From NCBI RefSeq assembly GCF_005886805.2, contig NZ_CP045429.1, forward strand, positions 2,512,501 to 2,576,500: a stretch of DNA of 64,000 nucleotides. The letters run 5' to 3'. The notes beneath the pieces were generated by a model. It saw only the letters and a program-made list of their open reading frames with translations. It did no database searches and had not been told where the DNA came from. The stretch comes from Pseudoalteromonas rubra. GTDB lineage: Bacteria > Pseudomonadota > Gammaproteobacteria > Enterobacterales > Alteromonadaceae. A program made the translations under genes and the position numbers. The number at the start of each line of letters is the position of its first letter. Position 1 is the first letter of the stretch. This document shows, in pieces, positions 46,701 through 55,634 of this stretch.

Positions 46701-47702
46701 CCAACGCTGAGCAATACCATACCACTGACAATCATCTTTTAATTTAGCCGTATAAAAGTGATAAGGGGCAAAGTTGCCCTGAAAGTTTTCAGCTATGTCT
46801 TCAAAAAAGGATTCGCTAATAACTGAGGCCCCTGGGGGGTCAAGAGATTTAGTCTTTTTTTTTAATAACTTTTTTCTTGGCCAGACAGGGTGCCAAGGCT
46901 GCTTTTCATAGGACTCACTATCTGGCCCAGCCCATACTACAGGTAATGTATTATTTGGCGTGTTATGAGGCATCACAATCAATGCCTGACTATCATCATA
47001 TCCCAGAGGGTGGGCTGGATATAGTTTTTTGCCCCATTCAAGACATACTGCCTTGACTAGCTCTTTCTCCTCTTGCGTTGTGAACACCTGCGAATTATCA
47101 CTGAATGCCATACATTCGTCATAAAGCGTTCGAATTACGAGCAGGCTATTAAAATTAGTATCCCGCCTAATATTTTCCTGTCCGTTCTCAAACCCAAGAA
47201 GCGCTACATAATGACATCTTGCCCTTGCATTTTTCAGATAATTATTAAAGAACTTCGTAGCTTGATTACCAGACCCAATGATATCGTCAAAAAAAACAAT
47301 ATCTATATCGCGATTCAAATGTGCTCTAAAATCATCAGATTTAAAGTTCTTTTCTTTTAAGCCAAGCTCTTTCCCATATTGATATAAAAACTGACTACCA
47401 CTTGCAGCAGATGAAAGTTCTAGTGGATAAAATAAAACATCTTTTAGATCATCTCTGAATATTTTCTTGATGTGTTTTGCTGCTATATTTACATAATCTC
47501 GCATCTCATCATCAGTGATGTAATCAATATTCTCCAGCAAAGTCAATGCCGCCTTACACTGGTTCGGCCTAAAGTTACAGAGCCAACGGGTCACATCTCG
47601 ATATTTATCTTGAAAAAAAGCACTTTTTCTGGGAATCCAGTACGCTACTATCTCTTCTATTTCAGATGTGTGTTCAGCAATGAATTTTTGATGTGAATTC
47701 AT
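43743..47702 (-). CDS. Phosphoribosyltransferase-like / P-loop NTPase / 35-residue-repeat protein, STAND-like
   Basis: A 1319-residue protein. Residues of about 80-260 form a PRTase-like domain (PRTase-CE type): IVFFDDIIGSGNQAT (135-149) is the PRPP-loop motif, and LGYDDSQALIVMPHNTPNN (233-251) follows. A P-loop NTPase comes next with Walker A GAGGSGKST (366-374), Walker B YLVFIEDW (414-421) and a helical arm to about 730. Eleven repeats of exactly 35 residues (about 737-1124; consensus LLQGHESGQEQALRLLERDSPETPL) and a helical end close it. Effector-NTPase-repeat order is that of STAND immune sensors. It is a lone gene in an accessory region. Confidence 0.8.
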   Translation of the reverse strand: MNSHQKFIAEHTSEIEEIVAYWIPRKSAFFQDKYRDVTRWLCNFRPNQCKAALTLLENIDYITDDEMRDYVNIAAKHIKKIFRDDLKDVLFYPLELSSAASGSQFLYQYGKELGLKEKNFKSDDFRAHLNRDIDIVFFDDIIGSGNQATKFFNNYLKNARARCHYVALLGFENGQENIRRDTNFNSLLVIRTLYDECMAFSDNSQVFTTQEEKELVKAVCLEWGKKLYPAHPLGYDDSQALIVMPHNTPNNTLPVVWAGPDSESYEKQPWHPVWPRKKLLKKKTKSLDPPGASVISESFFEDIAENFQGNFAPYHFYTAKLKDDCQWYGIAQRWDIRRSIEADIEQQIIKSFHDDVDMRVASVVSGAGGSGKSTLLRRIAFNLSKSEYTVIWLEDIDDFFINAMLDIPWTQGKYLVFIEDWYRFSDNSNHLNELFNALSGNRSVRLVIGDRFPEQKPYLKYLFNPDNNLYSLKPDENHDLLSAIVERMPQWSSTHEIMSKKEDYSKSSLFLLLFILARTAGDESALFSLDCNLMSHYRAIIQSDIKKIYEQHSALAKALVYWSWLYKNNKTLLHEKDFCYLADFFDDSTKYGTYFSLEGKGEVNERLRSYINKSSENFLSFNHDTLAEEGISYAIAQGMDESHFLHRQVLDMALERFSDRVISGLLLNRLCEEGFFKSKIEKLSYIEQLDKRGCTSDGYLHYLIKCEDFNRSEKIINAVNLLERKSALPVLSQGTICSCLNLLQGHESGQQQALRLLERDSPETPLNSEVTSSCLRLLKGHESGQEQALRLLERDSPETQLSPNVTSSCLKLLQGLESGREQALRLLQRDSPETSLTPQVICSCLKLLKGHQSGQEQALRLLGRDSPETPLSSEVTCGCLKLLQGLESGREQALRLLQRDSPETPLSSEVTCSCLKLLEGHQSGLEQALHLLERDSAETPLDHQIVSSCLNLLQGHHSGQEQALRLLERDSPETPLGHQTISSCLNLLQGLESGQQQALRLLERDSPETPLGSEVTCSCLKLLQGHQSGQEQALRLLERDSPETPLGHQTISSCLNLLQGHESGQQQALRLLEKDSPETPLNLQVICSCLKLLQGHKSGQEQALRLLERDSPETPLSPQVISSCLREVYAHPKAKQYVIRLFQEQPNWRQLNWYVVYYSLVVHAQFELYTPVVAEIISEYNPGKTPRHVFNRYIQVLKMPFFHDQVWVKTTQSYLDNWKESGRLMLISVLEAYQSKPELTINTCQQILKFWEGEINYRRYRDKKAYTWKHIALAMDHPSLSKEARAVAREMIAYDSNYPETLPSDLLLHCDQYLKPAGV
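44336..45490. repeat. Coding tandem repeat, 11 units of 105 bp
   Basis: The mark GGCGTTTCAGG recurs with exact 105-base spacing at 44359, 44464, 44569 and so on to 45409 (two copies carry a base change in the mark). Units differ by few bases and keep frame, encoding 35 residues each. Some neighbours share whole blocks, pointing to recent unequal crossover or gene conversion. Confidence 0.95.
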
Positions 47703-48291
47703 AATCCCTTCCCCATTTAATACTGTCGACTATTTGTCCACCCTTTATCTAGCCTTACCTTAAGCTAATCCAAAGAAGCAAAGCACAAAGGTAGGTAGCT
47801 TCTACCAGTGTATTAGTGATAATGCGGATAAGGTCATTGACCAATAAACCAACATGCCACCAATAAAATTTATTATAATTAGATCAAAAACCTACCATCT
47901 ATAGTTTCAGCCTTCAAGCCTAATATAAAGCCCCAAGGTAAGTGAGACACTGGTTCTGGGTATGAAAGGCATGAATAAAATCATATCTTTCATAATCTTA
48001 AGAAGAGAACTTGCTTAGGCGAATACTCTATGAGTTGGGAGCGCGAGACGCGAAGCGAGTTCGAACGACTCGTATACTGGTTTATGATCCTGCCCTGAAC
48101 TTGCATAGAGGAATCATTACTTTGCGTATAAACAGATCCCGAATCAAAAACCGTGCGGGATGACGCTGTAGAATGTTAGTTTTGCCTTCAATGACAACTG
48201 CGAAGCTATGTTGCCACAGCTTTCTTGGTACTGGAGCCAAAGAAAATGCCAGTAACATCTTTGCTCAGCTCTCCTTTATCAACCTTTCGCA
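47703..48291. other. Intergenic region between the NTPase gene and the histidine kinase
   Basis: About 590 bases without a gene. ATCCCG (48136) and CGGGAT (48156) form a short stem. TGTAGAA-TGTTAGTTT near 48170 is also found near 37765, a hint of a shared dispersed sequence. The NTPase promoter should lie at 47710-47800. Confidence 0.4.
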
Positions 48292-49653
48292 CTAAGCATT
48301 TCGCTGAGTAAACACCACTTTAAAACTCGCACCGCCCTGCTCGTTTTTGCAGGTAACGCTGAGTTTGGCATCGTGAAAATCAACGACTTCTTTGACAATT
48401 GACAGGCCCAGTCCACTGCCGGTCAGGGTGGATTGCTCTTGTCGCCAGAAACGCTCAAACAAACGGTCATAGTACTGTGATTGGATCCCCGGGCCGTTGT
48501 CGCTTACTTCCAGTTCGGTAGTGGTCACTTTTACTTGAATTTTGGCGTTATCCTGCGAGTGTTTCAGGGCGTTTTCGACCAGGTTTTTGATCATGATGTG
48601 CACGGCGGCTTTGTCAGCCAGGATCTGATCTGTGTCGGGGTCCGCATCCAGGCTTAATTCTTTATCAAACTGCAGTGCCAAAGGGGCAAGCATCATACAC
48701 ACTTCCTGCGCCAGTGCAGACAAACTCACAGGGACTTTGTTATACACCACAAAGTTTTGCGCACGAGACAGGTCCAGTAGCTGTTGAACCACCCGAGTCA
48801 TATACGCTACATCGTTGACAATTTCTTCGCGGATCTGGGGGGCAATATCGGCCAGCTGAACCCGGGTATTTAACACAGCCAGTGGCGTTTTGAGCTCGTG
48901 GGCCGCGTTTGCCACGAACCGCTTTTGCTCATCAAAGCCGGCCTCTACCCGCTCCATTGCCTGATTAAGAGAATTCACTATGGGCTGAATTTCATAAGGC
49001 AGGCCCTCATTGCTGAGCCTGAAGCTCAGTTGCTCCGGCTTGATCTGCTTTAACTGACCTGCCACGGTTTTTACCGGTTGCACCACAGAGCGCACGGACA
49101 AATACCCGACCAGCATAAACACCCCAAATGCCGCAAAAATGGTAATGGCGGTCACCCGGTTAAGTGCCGGTATCACAGCTTCGTTCGCCAGTTCGGTGAT
49201 TAAATCATTGCGCGCCATATCCAACACCAGCGCCTGACCATTCAACATGAGTTCAGTACGAAAGCGGTCCACGCCCGCCAAGTGAGAATACCCAACCGGA
49301 ATATCCCCAGTCAGCGCTTCAAGCGCAGCCGAGCCTTGATCATTGCTTACGGACTGAAGCAACACTTCATTATTCGCAACACGGATAACACGAAACGCAA
49401 AGTTATTATACAGGGCATCATAGCCCCATTTTTCAATCACGCTATCGGGGGCATATATAAGCTGCTGCTGTTCAAACCGCAGTGCATCTGCGACATCTTC
49501 GCTCATCCCCTTCATACTGACTTCCAGCGCCAGGTTGGCATAGTTCATCGAAAACAAATGTAAAATCACACCAATGCCGGTAAATACGACAGAGCCAATT
49601 AGTATAAAGTGCAGATAAATCTTGCGAGCGAGCGAGTTTTTAATGATCTTCAT
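48292..49653 (-). CDS. Two-component sensor histidine kinase
   Basis: A 453-residue kinase with TM1 at about 13-33, a periplasmic sensor of about 130 residues, TM2 at about 167-187, a HAMP region, a phospho-acceptor helix with H252 (AANAAHELKTPL-type, here VANAAHELKTPL), an N-box NLVENALKHS, and G-boxes DNGPGI and GSGLGLSIV. It is of the TctE/QseC/PmrB class. Its start overlaps the regulator stop by 4 bases (ATGA), so the pair is translated together and follows the efflux genes. Confidence 0.93.
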   Translation of the reverse strand: MKIIKNSLARKIYLHFILIGSVVFTGIGVILHLFSMNYANLALEVSMKGMSEDVADALRFEQQQLIYAPDSVIEKWGYDALYNNFAFRVIRVANNEVLLQSVSNDQGSAALEALTGDIPVGYSHLAGVDRFRTELMLNGQALVLDMARNDLITELANEAVIPALNRVTAITIFAAFGVFMLVGYLSVRSVVQPVKTVAGQLKQIKPEQLSFRLSNEGLPYEIQPIVNSLNQAMERVEAGFDEQKRFVANAAHELKTPLAVLNTRVQLADIAPQIREEIVNDVAYMTRVVQQLLDLSRAQNFVVYNKVPVSLSALAQEVCMMLAPLALQFDKELSLDADPDTDQILADKAAVHIMIKNLVENALKHSQDNAKIQVKVTTTELEVSDNGPGIQSQYYDRLFERFWRQEQSTLTGSGLGLSIVKEVVDFHDAKLSVTCKNEQGGASFKVVFTQRNA

Positions 49654-50315
49654 GCCAATATGTATCCTATGCCGCGAAGCGTTTTAATGGTCACGCCAGC
49701 TTCTGTGCCATCGAGCTTTTTGCGTATTCGGTGAACCGCGACTTGCAAGGCGTTATCGGTGACTTCAAACCCCATCGCATAGATGGCATCGTAAAGCGCA
49801 TCTTTGCCAACAGTCAGCCCAACATGGCGCAACAGATATTCCAAAATAGCCACTTCGGTTTTACCCATAGAAAGGTTTTCACCACCCACCGTCACTCTGC
49901 GAGATTTTGGGTCAAGGGCGAGATTGCCATGAGACAACAGAGTGCCTGTATATTGGCTTGGTCGACGCAGCAAAGCACGCATTCTTGCCAGTAATTCGCC
50001 AATGTCGAAGGGCTTGTTGATATAATCATCTGCGCCCAAGTCCAGCCCAGCAATGCGGTCATCCACACTGCCACGCGCTGTTAAGATCAAGACAGGCACC
50101 GGGTTTTCGGCTCCACGCAGTGCTGCTATCACATCCAGTCCGTCTTTGTCGGGCAGACCAAGATCCAGAATAATGGCGTCGTAGTGCCAAAGGGCCATTT
50201 GATCATGTAATGCACCCGCACTGGTGGCAATATCAGCAGCATAGCCTTCCTTAGTCATGGCCTGCTGGATAAAACTGGCCAGTTGCAGGTTATCCTCAGT
50301 GATCAAAATGCGCAT
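49650..50315 (-). CDS. OmpR-family response regulator
   Basis: A 221-residue regulator. The receiver has the acidic pocket (TEDN), phospho-acceptor D51 (ILDLGLPDKDG), the T of ILTAR and the K of INKPFD. The C-terminal winged helix contains VTDNALQVAVHRIRKKLDG and GVTIKTLRGIGYILA. It is closest to the QseB/PmrA/TctD class. GGAGA lies 8 bases before ATG 50315. It probably binds the CTTAAG-type direct repeat upstream of the operon (55273-55289). Confidence 0.93.
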   Translation of the reverse strand: MRILITEDNLQLASFIQQAMTKEGYAADIATSAGALHDQMALWHYDAIILDLGLPDKDGLDVIAALRGAENPVPVLILTARGSVDDRIAGLDLGADDYINKPFDIGELLARMRALLRRPSQYTGTLLSHGNLALDPKSRRVTVGGENLSMGKTEVAILEYLLRHVGLTVGKDALYDAIYAMGFEVTDNALQVAVHRIRKKLDGTEAGVTIKTLRGIGYILA

Positions 50316-50356
50316 ACTAGGTTCTCCATTGTCTGACTGTGCAGTACTTTCTCTCG

Positions 50357-53300
50357 TTATTCCGTGCATATATTAACCAGGCGTGGCACATCTGCCGATG
50401 AGTGCTGACTACATTTGGGTAACAGCAGTTGCAGTAACACCGGAATGACCACCAGCACCAGTATTGTAGAAGTGATCAACCCACCGATAACGGCCCATGC
50501 CAGCGGTGGCCACAACGGACTGCTGGCTGACGTTAGCGGCAGCATGCCCACTATGGTTGTAACTGTAGTGACTATAACAGGGCGTACTCTATTTTGTACC
50601 GATAATATGATGGCTGTCTGAGTATTCTGACCGCCTTGTACGTAAAACAAAGTACCGTCGATCAATAAGATAGCATTATTTACCACAATCCCTGCTAATG
50701 CCAGAATACCCAATACTGACATAAACCCGAACGGAACCTGTGCCAGACTCAACATGGCAGGTGCACCTATAACGGCAAACGGAATGCTCAGCATCACAAG
50801 TAAGGTTAAACGCAGTGAGTTGAACTGCAGTATCAGGGCTATAAAAAGTAGCAATGCGCCAACCGGCAGCGTTTTAACCAGTGCATTATTGGCCTCACCA
50901 GATTCCGCCATTTCGCCCCCAAACTCCAGTTTAAGGCCATAGCGCTGTGCAATAGCTGTTAGTGCTGGCTTCAGCTCAGTGAGCAGTTCAGTCTCATCCA
51001 CACCCGGTGCCACTTCACTGATCAGTTTAACCACGGGCACACCGTTTCTGCGCTCCAGAAGCGCCGGCTGGCCAAGTACCTGAGTATCTGCCAGCGCATG
51101 CACTGGTACGGGTTTGTCTATCAAAGACGTGAGTACACCAGTATTCATCATGTCCATGCTGTCATGGCTGGAATTCGGGTCGTACAATACCACCGCTGTT
51201 GGCTCATCGTTAAAACTCACTTGCGTCATAGTCAGGCCTGCACTGCGCCAGGCCAGATAGTCATTGAGTTGGCTTTCCGTCAGACCAAACTGACTAAGGC
51301 GTTGCTGATCAAACGTCATCGTCAGCTGTGGTACGGGGACTGCGTAGTCTTTCCCCGGCGCTTCGAAGCGCGCATCTGCTTTGAGCATGGCAAATACCTC
51401 TTCACCGGCACGGCGAAGTACATCGTAATCTTCACCACTTAGCCACATTACCACAGTACTTTCTAATGGCGGTCCCTGGCCCAGTTCACGGGCGCGCAAC
51501 ACAGCCTCTGGATACGCTTTTTGCAAGCTGGTGTTAAGCTGTTCAACTAACTGAGCCATATCTGTATTGGTTTGTGCAGTGAGTACCACACGGCCAATAT
51601 GACTTTCATCCGGCTTTTGCGCCAAATTGTAGTAAAACCTCGGGCCAGAAAAGCCATTGAACACTAAGGTACGCTGGACGTCGGCTCGGGCGCTAATGTC
51701 TTCAGCAATTTGGTTCAATATGCTGGCTGTATATAGTTTATGACTGCCCATTGGCAGCTCTACATCCACAATGGCCTGGTTACGATTGGTTTTTGGAAAA
51801 AACTCGCCATCAGCTTGTGGCAATGACATTAATCCGGCGCATAAACCAACAGCCGCAACCAAAGTCAGCGCTTTATGTTGCAACGTAAACTGCGATAAAG
51901 CCAATGCGCCCCGCTCTAAGTGTTGTTGCAACTGCTGCTGCCAGCGTGACGCCCTCAGTGTGCGAACAGGCAAATAGCGGTTAAGCAACGGCACCAATGT
52001 CAATGCAATCGCGTAGCTGGCTACAATACACAAAATAACCATCACCGGAATACTGGCAATAAAGTCTGCCACACTGCCCTTGGCCATGAGCATAGGTAAA
52101 AATGCCGCTATCGTTGTCACGGTGGCCGCGCATAAAGGACGCCATAGCTCATGGATACTTTGGATGGCGCTGTGCAGAGGGTCGGTGCCAGACGAAATAT
52201 GGCGATTAAACCGCTCGGCAACCACAATACAATTGTCAACCATCAGGCCCAGAGACAAAATAAGTCCTGCAATCGTCATCTGGTGTAACACCCCATCCAT
52301 GGCACTGAATGCCGCTATGGCAGATAGCGTGATAGCCACCACTGCAATACACACACTGACAGCCCCGCTTGCGGACAAGAAAATAAACAAAATAGCGGCA
52401 ATGGCAATCAGGCTAAGCATTAAAGATTGCATCAGGGCATCTTTGCGCTTTTTGGCCCACTTGGGCTGGAATAACTCAATGCTCACGATCTCTGCGCCAT
52501 GGGTCTGGTTAAACTGCTCAACCAGCTGGGTGATCTGCTCTCCTGCCTGAGCAATACGGATCCGGTTGGGTACCAGGGTTACTGCCACGCCAAGTTGCTG
52601 CTGACCGTCAACCCAGAAAGACTCTCGGGCTTTGGGGTCGGTACGATAGTGGACATCTGCCAAAGTTGAAAGGGGTAACTGCTGACCCTGAGCCGTTGCT
52701 ATCAGGGTATTTTTTAATTCATCGGTAGAGTCTAACTGAGCCACCGGAGATAAGATCAGGTTAGCTCTGTCGTCAGTGATGCTGGCCACCGAATCTGTAT
52801 TATTAGCAGCTGCTATACGCTGTGCAATCTGCAACGGGGTAATACCCGTTTGCTGCATAGTCTGCTGTGAAAAAGCCACCGCTATCTGTTGGCCCGGATC
52901 GCCCATCAGCTGTGCATTACGTACCGTGCTAAGTGCCAATAGCTGGTCACGCAGCGCGATGGCAAGTTGGCGCTCCTGCAACAAATCTCCCCGACTGCGC
53001 ACTGACAAAAAAATACCCTGGGTGTCCTGCACGCGATCCATGATGGTCATCGACAACGTCGGGTTACTCTGGCGTATTGGCGCAATACTTTCTTTGATCC
53101 GTTGCCAGACCTGATCGGTGTTGTACACGGTTTCTTTTAACTCAATATCCAGTGACGCAGCGCCATGTTTAACCTGAGCACTGTAGGCCTGGATCTCATC
53201 TATTTGTGCTAACACGCGCTCTAGCGGGCGAATGTAACGCTGCGCCAAAGACTCGGCTTCGAGGCCACTGGCATTGAGCACAATCAGACCATTGCGATAT

Positions 53301-53419
53301 GGAAAAGTGGGATCTTCCTGCTCAGGAGCACTAAACCAGCCTCCCACACCAGCAAGGCACACAATACATATCAAACCCAGGATCAGGCGTGGGTTGACAA
53401 ACCAGGGCGTTCTATTCAC
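50357..53419 (-). CDS. RND efflux permease
   Basis: A 1020-residue inner membrane pump with twelve predicted membrane segments in two halves and two large periplasmic loops. RND marks are the N-terminal FVNPRLILGLICIVCLAG, GLILSLGLMVDNCIVVAERF with the TM4 Asp, and the second-half FGFMSVLGILALAGIVVNNAILLID. It is of the HAE-type multidrug exporter group by its layout; substrates are unknown. The GTG start follows AAGGAG and lies 3 bases after the fusion protein stop. Confidence 0.95.
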   Translation of the reverse strand: MNRTPWFVNPRLILGLICIVCLAGVGGWFSAPEQEDPTFPYRNGLIVLNASGLEAESLAQRYIRPLERVLAQIDEIQAYSAQVKHGAASLDIELKETVYNTDQVWQRIKESIAPIRQSNPTLSMTIMDRVQDTQGIFLSVRSRGDLLQERQLAIALRDQLLALSTVRNAQLMGDPGQQIAVAFSQQTMQQTGITPLQIAQRIAAANNTDSVASITDDRANLILSPVAQLDSTDELKNTLIATAQGQQLPLSTLADVHYRTDPKARESFWVDGQQQLGVAVTLVPNRIRIAQAGEQITQLVEQFNQTHGAEIVSIELFQPKWAKKRKDALMQSLMLSLIAIAAILFIFLSASGAVSVCIAVVAITLSAIAAFSAMDGVLHQMTIAGLILSLGLMVDNCIVVAERFNRHISSGTDPLHSAIQSIHELWRPLCAATVTTIAAFLPMLMAKGSVADFIASIPVMVILCIVASYAIALTLVPLLNRYLPVRTLRASRWQQQLQQHLERGALALSQFTLQHKALTLVAAVGLCAGLMSLPQADGEFFPKTNRNQAIVDVELPMGSHKLYTASILNQIAEDISARADVQRTLVFNGFSGPRFYYNLAQKPDESHIGRVVLTAQTNTDMAQLVEQLNTSLQKAYPEAVLRARELGQGPPLESTVVMWLSGEDYDVLRRAGEEVFAMLKADARFEAPGKDYAVPVPQLTMTFDQQRLSQFGLTESQLNDYLAWRSAGLTMTQVSFNDEPTAVVLYDPNSSHDSMDMMNTGVLTSLIDKPVPVHALADTQVLGQPALLERRNGVPVVKLISEVAPGVDETELLTELKPALTAIAQRYGLKLEFGGEMAESGEANNALVKTLPVGALLLFIALILQFNSLRLTLLVMLSIPFAVIGAPAMLSLAQVPFGFMSVLGILALAGIVVNNAILLIDGTLFYVQGGQNTQTAIILSVQNRVRPVIVTTVTTIVGMLPLTSASSPLWPPLAWAVIGGLITSTILVLVVIPVLLQLLLPKCSQHSSADVPRLVNICTE

Positions 53420-53422
53420 AAC

Positions 53423-54487
53423 TTACTCCTTATAAAGCGAGGGGGTTTGCAGCGTCCGACTGTCTGCAAATACCAATGCCGGTAATTCAAGCGCTTCTTC
53501 ACTACTTACCAATATATGATTGGCTCGCCCTGTTACGACCTGCACGTACTGGCGTCGTTCAGGGCTCGATTGCAGCACGACATAAGACCGACCTGTTTCG
53601 TCATAATGCAGGACACCGCCTGGCAGCTGATACAAGCGCTGATCTGAAAGCGGTATTTGTAATTGTACATTCAGGCCCATCCAGCTTTGCTCTTGTGCTG
53701 CCAGTTGGACTTTCAAAAAAAAGAAAGGAGAACGAGACCCCAGCGGCAATACGCGCTCTACAATTACCCCCTTAATTGATTCATTTAACGCGGGCACAAA
53801 TACCTCTACCTGCTGTTGTGCATCAACTTTTAAGGCCACCTCTTCGGGGATTGCAAAGCGGGCATGTAACGCATCAGCCGCCTGAAAGTTCATTACCGTT
53901 TGCCCAGCGTCAGCGTACTCTTTTTTACGTACCAGAAGATCGCTCACCACCCCATCAAATGGCGCATTGATGGTCAACTCCGCAAGTTGATTACGCGCGG
54001 CATTCACTTCGGCCTGCGCCTTATTTATCTGCTGATAAGCCATATCCAGGTCACGACGAAGCTTGTCCAGCTGAGACTGAGTTTGCAGGCTACGTTTTAC
54101 CAAAGCCTCAGCACGCTCGAATTCGGTTCGGGAATTGGTAAACGCCGCATTTGCCCGCTGGAGTTCAGCCCGGGCCTGATCCAGTAGCGCATAAGCCACG
54201 GGATCGTACAGCTCCATCAAGGCTGTGCCCCGAGTCACAAACTGCCCGGCACGTACCCAGAGCTTTTCTACCCGACCCGATTTCAGCGCAGCCAGCTGAG
54301 TGTCTTCTGCGCCTTCAATCTGGCCATAAAATACTTTCTTTGGTACGTCCATAACCCGCTCAGGCAGCACAGTGGCTAACTGAATAGCTGGCTGATTAGA
54401 ATCAGCCTCTACATAAGCGTCACGCTGCTGATCCTGACAGCCAAGCAGAGCTATTAGACTCAGCAGAACAAGGGGTTTAGAAGACAT
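53423..54487 (-). CDS. RND periplasmic membrane fusion lipoprotein
   Basis: A 354-residue HlyD/AcrA-type adaptor. The lipobox is LIALLGCQD. It has the first lipoyl half QIEGAEDTQLAALKSGRVEKLWV, a hairpin coiled coil (RAELQRANAAFTNSRTEFER), the second half LTINAPFDGVVSDLLV and beta-barrel segments. It links the pump to an outer membrane channel; no TolC-like gene is in the window. ATG 54487 overlaps the end of the MipA-like gene by 11 bases. Confidence 0.92.
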   Translation of the reverse strand: MSSKPLVLLSLIALLGCQDQQRDAYVEADSNQPAIQLATVLPERVMDVPKKVFYGQIEGAEDTQLAALKSGRVEKLWVRAGQFVTRGTALMELYDPVAYALLDQARAELQRANAAFTNSRTEFERAEALVKRSLQTQSQLDKLRRDLDMAYQQINKAQAEVNAARNQLAELTINAPFDGVVSDLLVRKKEYADAGQTVMNFQAADALHARFAIPEEVALKVDAQQQVEVFVPALNESIKGVIVERVLPLGSRSPFFFLKVQLAAQEQSWMGLNVQLQIPLSDQRLYQLPGGVLHYDETGRSYVVLQSSPERRQYVQVVTGRANHILVSSEEALELPALVFADSRTLQTPSLYKE

Positions 54488-55220
54488 ATACATACCCCAA
54501 CAATAGTTGCGCAGCACCAGATTTATCTATCAATGGAGAGTCTTCGATCTCGCTGCCGTAGGCGGTATAGCTCAGATCAGCCTTAATCATATGGTTTTTA
54601 CCAAAAAACCAATCACTGGAGACACCCACCTCAACATTCATGGTTGCTTCGCCCACATAAGCCATGCGTCCGGCGCGTTGCTCGTTGGGTAGAACACCAT
54701 AGTAATAGTCAACCAGATCTTCACTCAGATAACTGGCAGACACATAGGGCACAATGCGGCCATCGCCTACGTTAAATGGTACGCCATAACTTACACTAGC
54801 CTCATACCCTTTATGGGTGCTGGTCACATCGTGCATAAAAGAAAAGCCAAACTCGCCAAACTCAGTGTCCAGCTCCCCTTCAAACCCAAAGTCGAAACTC
54901 ATGTCCCTGTCTTCCATTCCCAGGAAAATATCACCATCGGCTTCTTCGTAACCATCCAGCCGTAACTGACCCACAACCGAAAACTCTATATTTTCTTGCT
55001 GCCAGACTTTATAGCTGCCACGCGGTCCTAATAATGAAAAATTGCCAGACTGAATGGCCAAAGCCGGCACCAGAATGGTCTCATTGCCAACATCTGTATA
55101 GCCCTGATCCTGAGAGACAATTGCTGCGCCAATCCCCCATTGAATGCCTTGGTCCTGATCGTCAGCCAGAGTAGAAAAGCTCATAAATGCCAGAGAAATC
55201 AAAGAAAGTGTTTTGTTCAT
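54477..55220 (-). CDS. MipA/OmpV family outer membrane protein
   Basis: A 247-residue beta-barrel protein with a signal peptide (to about residue 19, TLAD). It has GIGAAIVSQDQGYTDVGN, strand pairs such as FDFGFEGELDTEFGEFGFSF, and a final strand ending YVYVF. MipA/OmpV proteins are often induced by envelope stress and co-transcribed with two-component systems. It is the first gene of the efflux operon. CGGAG precedes ATG 55220, and the PmrA-box-like repeat lies 53 bases upstream. Confidence 0.9.
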   Translation of the reverse strand: MNKTLSLISLAFMSFSTLADDQDQGIQWGIGAAIVSQDQGYTDVGNETILVPALAIQSGNFSLLGPRGSYKVWQQENIEFSVVGQLRLDGYEEADGDIFLGMEDRDMSFDFGFEGELDTEFGEFGFSFMHDVTSTHKGYEASVSYGVPFNVGDGRIVPYVSASYLSEDLVDYYYGVLPNEQRAGRMAYVGEATMNVEVGVSSDWFFGKNHMIKADLSYTAYGSEIEDSPLIDKSGAAQLLLGYVYVF

Positions 55221-55272
55221 TACCGTGCTCCGTTAGTCAAACTTACTGTATCGGACAACTCATTTGTCCGGG

Positions 55273-55289
55273 GTTAAGTAAAACTTAAG
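55273..55289 (-). promoter_or_regulatory. PmrA-box-like direct repeat
   Basis: GTTAAG, five bases, CTTAAG (on the minus strand CTTAAG-N5-CTTAAC) matches the CTTAAG-N5-CTTAAG half-site spacing of PmrA/QseB-type response regulators. It lies 53 bases before the mipA-like start, so the local regulator may control its own operon here. Confidence 0.55.
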
Positions 55290-55469
55290 GGAACAAACTT
55301 TCTTGAAACTTACAGCCCGGTAATTTTTTGAAAATTATGATTTGAGGTCAATGATGCACAGATTGATATGGCGCTATCGTATTAGTAGTTATGAGACAGT
55401 GTCGACACCTGGGCATGTTAACGAAGCAGTGGTATGAGAGCTGAAGAGACTTACTAACTTGTTTAAAAT

Positions 55470-55497
55470 ACAGGCCGATAACGAACTATCAGCCTGT
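55470..55497 (-). terminator. Hairpin downstream of the beta-helix gene
   Basis: ACAGGC and GCCTGT, with GATA/TATC inside, form a stem about 140 bases past the end of the gene at 55635. No clear T tract follows. Confidence 0.35.
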
Positions 55498-55634
55498 CAA
55501 TCAGCCACAAACAACAGCAGCTTATTCATTAGGTTTTGGCAGCACACTTTTAATTTGAGCCGGGAAGTGAAAAGCTCAACCTTATTCGTCACCGCCTTCA
55601 GACCTGACGTACCTTGCCTGAAAGCGGTTTCTCG

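Larger units (their letters stand above)
55221..55634. other. Intergenic region with the efflux operon promoter
   Basis: About 410 bases. Besides the direct repeat at 55273-55289 and the hairpin at 55470-55497, no gene is seen. Confidence 0.45.

Noticed and set aside
47073..47360. Plus-strand open frame of 95 codons inside the NTPase gene
   Set aside because: It is antisense to the well-supported PRTase-like coding region and has no protein-like pattern.
47870..48200. A second copy of the 37690-37890 intergenic sequence
   Set aside because: Only short stretches match and order is not well kept, so a repeat is not supported.
42180..48291. A complete lanthipeptide cluster around the peptide gene
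   Set aside because: No lanthionine synthetase, transporter or protease gene was found on either side; the large neighbour is an NTPase with PRTase-like domain.
52080..52550. Plus-strand open frame of 156 codons in the RND pump gene
   Set aside because: It is a shadow of transmembrane coding sequence on the other strand.
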